Assembly: GCA_039555135.1 (NCBI GenBank) | Contig: CP114179.1 | Location: 744,001 to 808,000, forward strand | DNA: 64,000 nucleotides | Reading direction: 5' to 3' | From: Phycisphaeraceae bacterium D3-23 | Lineage (GTDB): Bacteria; Planctomycetota; Phycisphaerae; Phycisphaerales; Phycisphaeraceae | Part shown: positions 46,634 through 53,746 of the stretch, piece after piece | Position numbering within the stretch: the stretch's first letter is position 1 | How the letters are laid out: every line of letters begins with the position of its first letter | Made by a program: the position numbers and the translations under genes | Notes under the pieces: generated by a model | The model's database searches: none | What the model saw: only the letters and a program-made list of their open reading frames with translations | Told to the model about the DNA's origin: nothing

Positions 46634-47446
46634 TTACAGCCCGCGTTTCTCACGCAGCCGGGCGACCTCGATGCAGTACTTCGCCCAGGGCTTGAATTCG
46701 AGGCGTGCCGCGCCGATCGGCCGACCCGACGCCATGCACACGCCGTAGACCTTGTCTTCGATCCGGTGCAGCGCCTCGGTGATCTCGTTGAGCAGACGCC
46801 GCTCCGACTCGATGAGCCCGAGGGTGAACTCCTGCTCGAACATGTCCGTGCCGACGTCCGCCATGTGCAGCGGCATGTGCGAGATGTCGTCGAGCGACGC
46901 GCTGCGCGCGCTCTCCATCCCCTTCACATCCCCAACGATCTCGGCCCGCTTCTCGATCAGCATCGCGCGGTACTCGGCGACCTGCTTGCGCGACAGCCCG
47001 CTCTTCACCCGCTTGAGCTTGGGCATCGTCCACTCGAGTTCCATCGCCTGCTCGACGGTCATGTCTTCGAGTGCGATCTTCGCGGGCTTGGGCGGCGCGG
47101 CCTTCGCGACCGGGGCCTTCTTCTTCGTGACTTTCTTTTTGGTCGTCTTCTTCTTCGCCACCGCCTTCTTCGTAGTCTTCTTCTTTGGTGCGGACTTCTT
47201 CGAAGCGGCCTTCTTCGTGACCTTCTTCTTGGTCACTTTTTTCTTCGCGGCCGACTTCTTTGAGAGGCTCTTCCTCACGACCTTTTTCTTGGTCGTCTTC
47301 TTCGCGCTCTTCTTCTTGGTAGATTTCGACGACGCCGCAGCCGCCGACCTCTTGGCCGGGGCCTTCTTCTTGCTGGCGGCTTTTTTCCGTGTCGGGGCCT
47401 TGCGTGCGGACGGCTTGGTGGTGGATTTGCTGCGCGTTTTGGCCAC
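46634..47446 (-). CDS. DksA/TraR-like protein with histone-H1-like N-terminal tail
   Basis: The start is GTG at 47446, with GGAG 6 bases upstream, giving 270 residues. The first 110 or so are Lys/Ala/Ser/Thr/Pro repeats (KKKSAKKTTKKKVVRKSLSK) like histone H1. The C-terminal half is DksA-like: a coiled coil (QVAEYRAMLIEKRAEIVGDV), then LGLIESERRLLNEITEALHR and YGVCMASGRPIGAARLEFKP ending with YCIEVAR. Only two of the four zinc-ligand cysteines remain, so the C4 zinc finger is degenerate. DksA-type proteins modulate RNA polymerase with ppGpp; whether this one does is uncertain. lspA follows. Confidence 0.85.
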   Translation of the reverse strand: MAKTRSKSTTKPSARKAPTRKKAASKKKAPAKRSAAAASSKSTKKKSAKKTTKKKVVRKSLSKKSAAKKKVTKKKVTKKAASKKSAPKKKTTKKAVAKKKTTKKKVTKKKAPVAKAAPPKPAKIALEDMTVEQAMELEWTMPKLKRVKSGLSRKQVAEYRAMLIEKRAEIVGDVKGMESARSASLDDISHMPLHMADVGTDMFEQEFTLGLIESERRLLNEITEALHRIEDKVYGVCMASGRPIGAARLEFKPWAKYCIEVARLREKRGL

Positions 47447-47758
47447 GGGACACTCCGTTGAAATCAGGTCGAGGCGACCTAAACCCTGTCCATGCAAGGC
47501 CTTAGCGGGGCGGGGCTGGGCCCGGGAAAATCCGCCATAAGCCGGGGAAACGCGGGAGTTTAGCGACGCACGGGGGCTCTGGCAAGCCGCACGCGCGACC
47601 CGCCGAGCCCCGCAACCCGCAGGCCGGGCATTGGGTAAACCCCATCGCACGGCTACACTGACCTATTGGGCGTGCGCGATCACACGCCCCAAAGCCGACC
47701 CACCCGCGCGTCGGCCACCCTTCCCTCGTCTCTCGCAACCACTCCAAGGAGCCGACCC

Positions 47759-49261
47759 ATGACCACCGCACCGACCCCCACCATCCCCGCCGAGATCGCG
47801 CCCTTCCTCGCCAAGCCCAAGCAGAACCTCATCAACGGCAACTGGTCCGCCGCCGCGTCCGGCGAGACCTTCGACGTCTTCAACCCCGCGTCCGGTGAAG
47901 TCGTCGCGCAGTGCGCCGCCGGCGATGCACCCGATATCGACAAGGCCGTCAACGCCGCGCGCAAAGCATTTGAAGAAGGCCCATGGTCGAAGATGCCGCC
48001 CTCCGAACGCGGCCAGCTGCTCTGGAAGATCGGCGACCTCATCGAACAGAACAACGAAGAACTCGCCCGGCTCGAAACACTCGACAACGGCAAGCCCTAC
48101 GGCATCGCGCTGGCCGTCGATGTCGCCCTCGCCGCAGACATGTTCCGCTACATGGCCGGCTGGTGTACGAAGATCCAGGGCGACACCTTCCCGATCACCG
48201 TGCCCTACGCGCCCGACAACGACTTCCACGCATTCACGCTCAAGGAACCCGTCGGCGTGGTCGGCCAGATCATCCCGTGGAACTTCCCGCTGCTGATGGC
48301 CGCGTGGAAGCTGGGCCCCGCGCTCGCGGCCGGCTGCTGTGTGGTGCTGAAGCCCGCCGAGCAGACGCCGCTCTCTGCGCTGCGCCTGGGCGAACTGATC
48401 CAGGAGGCCGGGCTGCCCGACGGCGTCGTCAACATCGTCACCGGCATGGGCGAGACGGCCGGCGCCGCGATCGCCGCGCACGACGGTGTCGACAAGGTCG
48501 CGTTCACCGGCTCGACCGAGGTCGGCAAGCTCATCATCAAGGCCGCCGCGGGCAACCTCAAGAAGGTCACGCTCGAACTCGGCGGCAAGAGCCCCAACGT
48601 CGTCTACAAGGACGCCGACATGGACGCCGCCATCGCCGGCGCCGCCTCGGCGATCTTCTTCAACCAGGGCCAGGTCTGCTCCGCCGGGTCACGCCTGTTT
48701 ATCGAGGAAGACGCGTTCGACGATGTCCTCGCCGGCGTCAGCGACATCGCCAAGAACATGAAGGTCGGCGACGGCTTCGACACCGACACCGAGATGGGCC
48801 CGCTCGTCTCTAAAGAGCAGCACGACCGTGTGAAGCACTACCTCGACGAGGGCAAGTCCTGCGGCGCGAACATGGCCGTCGGCGGCGCACTCATCGACCG
48901 GCCCGGCTACTTCGTCCAGCCGACCGTGATCGCCAACGTCAACGACGATATGAAGGTCGTCAAGGAAGAGATCTTCGGCCCCGTCGTCACCGCGCTGCCG
49001 TTCAAGGACGACCGCGAGATCGCCGACCGCGCCAACGACACGGACTATGGCCTCGCCGCCGGCGTGTGGACCAAGGACATCAGCAAAGCCCACAAGCTCG
49101 CCAAGTCCATCCGCGCCGGGTCGGTGTGGATCAACTGCTACAACATCTTCGACGCCGCCCTGCCGTTTGGCGGCTACAAGCAGTCGGGCTGGGGACGCGA
49201 GATGGGCTACGCCGCGGTCGAGAACTACCTCGAAACCAAGTCGGTGTGCATCGGGCTGTAA
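47759..49261 (+). CDS. NAD(P)-dependent aldehyde dehydrogenase
   Basis: The ATG at 47759 has AAGGAG 7 bases upstream and gives 500 residues, the usual length for the superfamily. Catalytic Cys C307 lies in FFNQGQVCSAGSR, the general base Glu E273 in TLELGGKSPNVV, and the Asn stabilising the thiohemiacetal in IIPWNFPLLM (N175). The wording is close to betaine-aldehyde and retinal/acetaldehyde-type dehydrogenases; the exact substrate cannot be fixed from sequence. A terminator follows at 49297. Confidence 0.95.
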   Translation: MTTAPTPTIPAEIAPFLAKPKQNLINGNWSAAASGETFDVFNPASGEVVAQCAAGDAPDIDKAVNAARKAFEEGPWSKMPPSERGQLLWKIGDLIEQNNEELARLETLDNGKPYGIALAVDVALAADMFRYMAGWCTKIQGDTFPITVPYAPDNDFHAFTLKEPVGVVGQIIPWNFPLLMAAWKLGPALAAGCCVVLKPAEQTPLSALRLGELIQEAGLPDGVVNIVTGMGETAGAAIAAHDGVDKVAFTGSTEVGKLIIKAAAGNLKKVTLELGGKSPNVVYKDADMDAAIAGAASAIFFNQGQVCSAGSRLFIEEDAFDDVLAGVSDIAKNMKVGDGFDTDTEMGPLVSKEQHDRVKHYLDEGKSCGANMAVGGALIDRPGYFVQPTVIANVNDDMKVVKEEIFGPVVTALPFKDDREIADRANDTDYGLAAGVWTKDISKAHKLAKSIRAGSVWINCYNIFDAALPFGGYKQSGWGREMGYAAVENYLETKSVCIGL

Positions 49262-49296
49262 GCGCCCGCAGCGATGAAAAGAATACTCAACCCTAA

Positions 49297-49325
49297 AGCC
49301 CGGGCGTGGCCACACCCGGGCTTTT
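49297..49325 (+). terminator. Terminator after aldehyde dehydrogenase
   Basis: AGCCCGGG (49297-49304) pairs with CCCGGGCT (49315-49322) around a ten-base loop and is followed by TTTCCC (U-tract short). Confidence 0.7.
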
Positions 49326-49366
49326 CCCTGCGCAACACAAATCCCACGCACAGTAAGATCGACTCC

Positions 49367-50911
49367 ATGCCCAACACCACGCCCCATCTACTCGCCATCC
49401 TGCTCCTCATCGCAGGCGTGGTCAGCGTCGCCCCCCGCGCCAACGCGCAACCCAACGACCCCCCGCCCAACATCGTTCTCATCCTCACCGACGACCTGGG
49501 CTACGGCGACGTCTCTTGCTACAACGACCAGGCCCGCGTGCAAACACCCCACATCGACCGGCTCGCGCAGCAGGGCATACTGCTCACCGATGCGCACAGC
49601 CCCTCAACCGTCTGCACCCCGACGCGCTACAGCGTGCTCACCGGGCGCATGGCGTATCGACTCGACTTCCGCGGCGTCTTCTCCGGCGCGGGTGGGCCCT
49701 GCCTGATCCGCGATGAAGCACTGACACTGCCCGAACTGCTCCGCACCCAGGGCTACACCACCGCCTGCATCGGCAAGTGGCACATCGGGCTCAGCTTCTA
49801 TGACGACGCCGGCGAACCCATCCACGAAAACGGTCGTGACGCCGCCGAGCGCATCGACTTCTCCCGCCGCATCGACGGCGGGCCGATCGACCACGGGTTC
49901 GACCACTTCTTCGGCACCGCCTGCTGCCCCACCACCGACTGGCTCTACGCCTGGATCGTCGACGACCGCATCCCCAACCCGCCGACGCAGTACATCGACC
50001 GCAGATGGGTCCCCGACCACCCCTACTCCCAGGACTGCCGACCCGGTCGCATCGCCGACGACTTCGACCTCGAGGAAGTCGACTTGGTCTTCCTCGAAAA
50101 AAGCCAAACGTTCATACGCGAGCACGTCGCCGAGCAACCCGATACGCCGTTCTTCCTGTTCCACAACACGCAGGGCGTCCACCTCCCCTCGCTCGCGGCT
50201 GAGCGCTTCCAGGGCGCGACCGACGCCGGGCCGCACGGCGACTTCATCCACGAACTCGACTGGGTCGTGGGCGAACTCATGCAGACGCTCGACGAGTTGG
50301 GTGTCGCGGACAACACGATCGTGATATTCACCAGCGACAACGGGCCCGAGGTGCCGACCGTCATCCACATGCGCGCCGACCACAACCACGACGGCGCCCG
50401 GCCGTGGCGCGGGATGAAACGCGACAACTGGGAGGGCGGCCACCGTGTCCCAACCATCGTCCGCTGGCCCGGGCAGATCACCCCCGGAACCACAACGGGC
50501 GAGACAATGTGTTTGACAGACCTCATGGCGACCTGCGCCGCGATCGTCGGCGCAGAACTGCCCGAAGACGCGGCGGGCGACAGCTTCGACATGCTCCCCG
50601 CACTGCTGGGCGAAGCACGCGACGCGCCGATCCGCCCCTACACCACCCACCAGACGATCTCGCTCGCCCTCGCCATCCGGCGCGGCGACTGGAAGTACCT
50701 CGACCACACCGGCTCGGGCGGCAACCGCTACCGCGGCGAACTCGAACAGTACATCCTGCCCGACAACGCACCCGACGCACCGGCCCAGCTCTACAACCTC
50801 GCCGACGACCCCGGCGAAACCACCAACCTTTACCACGAACACCCCGAGATCGCCGCCGAGCTCAAGGCCCTGCTCGACCACGACCGCGCCACGGGCCGCA
50901 GCCGACCATGA
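49367..50911 (+). CDS. Exported sulfatase (arylsulfatase A-like)
   Basis: The ATG at 49367 begins a signal peptide (LLAILLLIAGVVSVAPRANA), giving 514 residues. The formylglycine motif CTPTR is at residues 83-87, after PPNIVLILTDDLGYGDVSCY with the metal-binding aspartates; GKWHIG and FTSDNGPEV complete the site. The rest matches arylsulfatase A-type enzymes. It is the second sulfatase of the window but is not similar enough to the first to be a recent duplicate. It is followed by a cluster of family D repeats and then a DUF1080 lipoprotein, a mix seen in polysaccharide-degrading gene regions of planctomycetes. Confidence 0.94.
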   Translation: MPNTTPHLLAILLLIAGVVSVAPRANAQPNDPPPNIVLILTDDLGYGDVSCYNDQARVQTPHIDRLAQQGILLTDAHSPSTVCTPTRYSVLTGRMAYRLDFRGVFSGAGGPCLIRDEALTLPELLRTQGYTTACIGKWHIGLSFYDDAGEPIHENGRDAAERIDFSRRIDGGPIDHGFDHFFGTACCPTTDWLYAWIVDDRIPNPPTQYIDRRWVPDHPYSQDCRPGRIADDFDLEEVDLVFLEKSQTFIREHVAEQPDTPFFLFHNTQGVHLPSLAAERFQGATDAGPHGDFIHELDWVVGELMQTLDELGVADNTIVIFTSDNGPEVPTVIHMRADHNHDGARPWRGMKRDNWEGGHRVPTIVRWPGQITPGTTTGETMCLTDLMATCAAIVGAELPEDAAGDSFDMLPALLGEARDAPIRPYTTHQTISLALAIRRGDWKYLDHTGSGGNRYRGELEQYILPDNAPDAPAQLYNLADDPGETTNLYHEHPEIAAELKALLDHDRATGRSRP

Positions 50912-50914
50912 AAA

Positions 50915-50940
50915 GTAGGACAGGCATTCCTGCCTGTCAT
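50915..50940 (+). repeat. Dispersed repeat, family D copy 3
   Basis: This short copy has GACAGGCATTCCTGCCTGTC inside it. It is a palindrome and opens the repeat cluster after the sulfatase. Confidence 0.7.
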
Positions 50941-50963
50941 CCCTGGGGAAACCCACGCAAAAC

Positions 50964-51062
50964 GTGGGGCAGACATTCCTGTCTGCCATCAGGGTGCAGC
51001 CCTGACCTGGATAGTGAGAACTCTCGGCTGCGCCGAATGGCAGACAGGAATGTCTGCCCCAC
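50964..51062 (+). repeat. Dispersed repeat, family D copy 4 (paired arms)
   Basis: GTGGGGCAGACATTCCTGTC (50964-50983) and its reverse complement at the right (51039-51062) form a large inverted repeat around a 50-base centre that includes TGAGAACTCTC-type short palindromes. It lies between sulfatase and DUF1080 genes. Confidence 0.75.
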
Positions 51063-51126
51063 TTTCAATGCGCCCGCATTGCTACAATCGCTGCCTAGTC
51101 AAACCCCTCTACCCCCGAGCCCATCC

Positions 51127-51843
51127 ATGCCAAGCCCCCTCCGCCTCGCCCTCCTCATCATCCTCCCGGCGCTCGCCCTCACCGGCTGCTGCAACACGGG
51201 CCCGCAGACCACCTCGCTCTTCAACGGCACCGACCTCGCGGGCTGGCACAGCGACGTCCCCGCCGCGGACGACAACCCCGAGATCGCCCCGAGCTTCATC
51301 GCACGTGACGGGATGGTCGTGTCGCTCGGCACTCCCGGCGGGCACCTCATCACGGACGACACCTACAGCAACTACCGATTGGAAGTCGAGTACCGCTTCG
51401 CCGCCGACCCGGGCAACTGCGGCGTGCTCGTCCACGCCTCGACCCCCCGCGCCCTTTACGGCATGTTCCCCGCCTCCGTCGAGGTGCAGATGAACTCCGG
51501 CCACGCCGGCGACTTCTGGTGCATCATCGAGAACATCCACGTCCCCGACATGGCCAGCCGACGCGGCGGCACCCCCGACACCTGGACCGGCCAGGAGGGC
51601 GACAACCGCCGCATCCTCAACCTCACCGACGACAGCGAAAACCCCGTCGGCCAGTGGAACGCCATGACCATCGAGTGCTACGAAAACAACGTCCGCGTCT
51701 GGGTCAACGGCGACCTGGTCAACGACGGCTACGACATGACCGCCACCGAAGGCCACATCGCCATCCAAGCCGAGGGCGTCGAGGTCGAGTTTCGGAAGCT
51801 GGACTTGACGCCGATTGAGGGGTTGACGGCGGTGGGTGAGTAA
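51127..51843 (+). CDS. DUF1080 lipoprotein (3-keto-disaccharide hydrolase family)
   Basis: The 238-residue product has a lipoprotein signal (LLIILPALALTGC, lipobox LTGC). The mature part shows the DUF1080 concanavalin-like fold: SLFNGTDLAGWHSD, SNYRLEVEYRF, GVLVHASTPRALYGMFP, VEVQMNSGHAGDFW and NAMTIECYENNVRVWVNGD. This family includes 3-keto-disaccharide hydrolases and is abundant in planctomycetes. The ATG at 51127 was chosen over an upstream alternative because the signal peptide starts there. It is probably involved in surface carbohydrate breakdown with the preceding sulfatase. Confidence 0.87.
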   Translation: MPSPLRLALLIILPALALTGCCNTGPQTTSLFNGTDLAGWHSDVPAADDNPEIAPSFIARDGMVVSLGTPGGHLITDDTYSNYRLEVEYRFAADPGNCGVLVHASTPRALYGMFPASVEVQMNSGHAGDFWCIIENIHVPDMASRRGGTPDTWTGQEGDNRRILNLTDDSENPVGQWNAMTIECYENNVRVWVNGDLVNDGYDMTATEGHIAIQAEGVEVEFRKLDLTPIEGLTAVGE

Positions 51844-51919
51844 ACCGAATCCGATGGAAAACGTACGGCCTACATGCTGAAGTTGTTTTCAAGAATTGGT
51901 AACTCACGGCTTAAGAAAA

Positions 51920-52837
51920 CTAGATATTCTCGATCAGACTTGCTTTTTTTGCTTCGTAGTCTTCTTGGCTAATCAGACCAGCGTCAAGCAGTTCTTTAAT
52001 CTGCTTTAGCTTGTCGGCAATAGAACCACCACCAGCTGCACTAGGCACTGCGGGGGCTTGCTGTGGAGGCGGCGCGGCATAACCGAAGTTCCCTGCGCCT
52101 GCCCGCTTCTCTTCCAAGACCATCTCGCGTCTTGTCTCGAAAGCGATTTCTTCTTGTTCTTGTGCCAGCCGGTAAAGTTTCCGTCCAGATTTCTTGTCGA
52201 GGTAGTCCATCTTGATCACTGACCCATTGACATGCTTACAGGTAAATGTGGAGGCAATAACACCGGCTGTGATATGCGCGTCGCTCAGTTCGCGCCATAG
52301 GAAGTCCTCAAATGAAACTCGCCCAACAACTTTGGGTCGATAGAAAATCAACCGTTTCGTAGTCGCCACAACTGCATCCGCTTTGACGGCGATTGGCTTA
52401 GTTTGGATAGCGATGTACATGATCGTCTCATTCGTAGTGAGAATTTCAGATACCTCATCGCGTATCTTTGCGGCATTGCTAAGTGAAGATGCATCGGTGA
52501 CGGATCGAATCTGGGCTTCCCACTCCTGGCGTTTCGCAGCAGCTTCTCGCTGTTGCTTCTCCTTTTCAGCAGCATGCACCTTTTGCTCTTCGGCCTTCCG
52601 CTTCGCGATTGCCGCGTCCCTCTCCGGTGCAGTTTTTTCGTACAAAGCCATCGCTTTGGGGAAATTTGATATCTCTATCCACTTGCCACCTGTCTTCGAT
52701 GCGCTTGTAAGTTTGTCACTAGGTTCTAGCACACCCTGCTTCAGGTATGCAACTAACTGATCATCAGAAAATGGGCCGATCGATTTACTCTGGCCTCCTG
52801 AAGACTTGAAATAGAACCAGTCGTTTGCTTTAGCCAC
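51920..52837 (-). CDS. GYF_2 / PH-like / SHOCT domain protein
   Basis: The 305-residue product has three parts. The N-terminal GYF_2-like domain (WFYFKSSGGQSKSIGPFSDD, QLVAYLKQGVLEPSDKL) is followed by an Ala/Glu/Lys coiled stretch. A bacterial PH-like core (TNETIMYIAIQTKPIAVKAD, TKRLIFYRPK) comes next. The C-terminal SHOCT motif is IADKLKQIKELLDAGLISQE ending SLIENI. These modules are known from uncharacterised, often membrane-associated proteins. Base composition is visibly more AT-rich than its neighbours, so it may be a recent arrival. Function unknown. Confidence 0.82.
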   Translation of the reverse strand: MAKANDWFYFKSSGGQSKSIGPFSDDQLVAYLKQGVLEPSDKLTSASKTGGKWIEISNFPKAMALYEKTAPERDAAIAKRKAEEQKVHAAEKEKQQREAAAKRQEWEAQIRSVTDASSLSNAAKIRDEVSEILTTNETIMYIAIQTKPIAVKADAVVATTKRLIFYRPKVVGRVSFEDFLWRELSDAHITAGVIASTFTCKHVNGSVIKMDYLDKKSGRKLYRLAQEQEEIAFETRREMVLEEKRAGAGNFGYAAPPPQQAPAVPSAAGGGSIADKLKQIKELLDAGLISQEDYEAKKASLIENI

Positions 52838-52905
52838 TTCTTACCTCCGAAATCGAAAAGTGAGTAGGCCATCTGACTGATAGCCGGAACATTGGCATAA
52901 TGATA

Positions 52906-53463
52906 CTACGGAATCATCCCCTGCTCGCGCGCATACCCGAACACGCCGCCGGCGTCGATGATGGGTTTGACGTCGCCGAGGGGGCTGAGTTGGAAGGTCT
53001 TGCCGGTGGTTTGGTTGGTGAGGGTGTTGGTGTCGATGTCGAGGGAGAGCTCGTCGCCGGTGGAGACTTCGCCGTCGATGAGGCGGGTGTCGCACTCGGC
53101 GGGGAGGAGGTAGCCGCCGTTGACGCAGTTGCGGTAGAAGATGCGGGCGTAGAACTCGGCGATGACGACCTGCGCCCCGGCCTCGGCGAGGGCGAGGGGG
53201 GCGTGCTCGCGGGAGCTGCCGCAGCCGAAGTTCTTGCCGCCGACGACAAAGGTGTAGCCGCAGGTGAACTGGCCTTCCTGGACGAAGCGCATCCCGCCGT
53301 CGGGCAGGCCGGACTGCTTGTCGGGGACGCCGATGCAGGCGTACATGCCGAAGAACTTGCGTTCGTCGGGGTCGGCGGGGTTGTAGGAGAGGTACTCGGC
53401 GGGGATGATCTGGTCGGTGTCGATGTCGTCGCCGAGGACGAAGGCGGTGCCGGTGATGTTCAT
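52906..53463 (-). CDS. leuD: 3-isopropylmalate dehydratase small subunit
   Basis: LeuD, with LeuC, isomerises 2- and 3-isopropylmalate in leucine biosynthesis. The swivelling-domain markers are present: VLGDDIDTDQIIPAEYLS, the substrate-recognition loop YTFVVGGKNFGCGSSREHAP, and AEFYARIFYRNCVNGGYLLP. The 185 residues agree with the short LeuD-type form. The ATG at 53463 was chosen because the extra upstream residues look unrelated. leuC is not in the window. The gene lies alone between the low-GC gene and a cluster of repeats. Confidence 0.95.
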   Translation of the reverse strand: MNITGTAFVLGDDIDTDQIIPAEYLSYNPADPDERKFFGMYACIGVPDKQSGLPDGGMRFVQEGQFTCGYTFVVGGKNFGCGSSREHAPLALAEAGAQVVIAEFYARIFYRNCVNGGYLLPAECDTRLIDGEVSTGDELSLDIDTNTLTNQTTGKTFQLSPLGDVKPIIDAGGVFGYAREQGMIP

Positions 53464-53529
53464 GTCGGGTGCCGGGGTTCGGGTCTGGGGTTTGGGGCAG
53501 AGCGCGAGGCGGTTGAAGTATAGCTCTAT

Positions 53530-53608
53530 AGCCCGCAGCAAACCTGCTGCGCGGGGGCAGGGTGCGCAGTCATATCCAACCCCCCGCGCAGCAGGTTTGC
53601 TGCGGGCT
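53530..53608 (+). repeat. Palindromic repeat, family E
   Basis: The arms 53530-53557 and 53581-53608 are perfect 28-bp reverse complements (AGCCCGCAGCAAACCTGCTG and onward) around a 23-base centre. Each arm carries its own GCAGC-AAACCT-GCTGC hairpin. It is intergenic, between leuD and the HEAT gene. Confidence 0.9.
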
Positions 53609-53691
53609 GATGATGTTTCAGCTTACTGTTTTGGGTACTGCAGAGACATCGCAGAGGATGACACCCAGCAGCGCTACGGGCCGCTGTTTGA

Positions 53692-53712
53692 CCCACGGAT
53701 GGAATCCGTGGG
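53692..53712 (+). repeat. Short palindrome, family B copy 3
   Basis: CCCACGGAT and ATCCGTGGG flank GGA. It is a perfect copy of the pattern at 4700 apart from one extra base in the centre. Confidence 0.75.
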
Positions 53713-53746
53713 CTTCGGGGGTATACAACGAGGTGGATGGTGCGCC

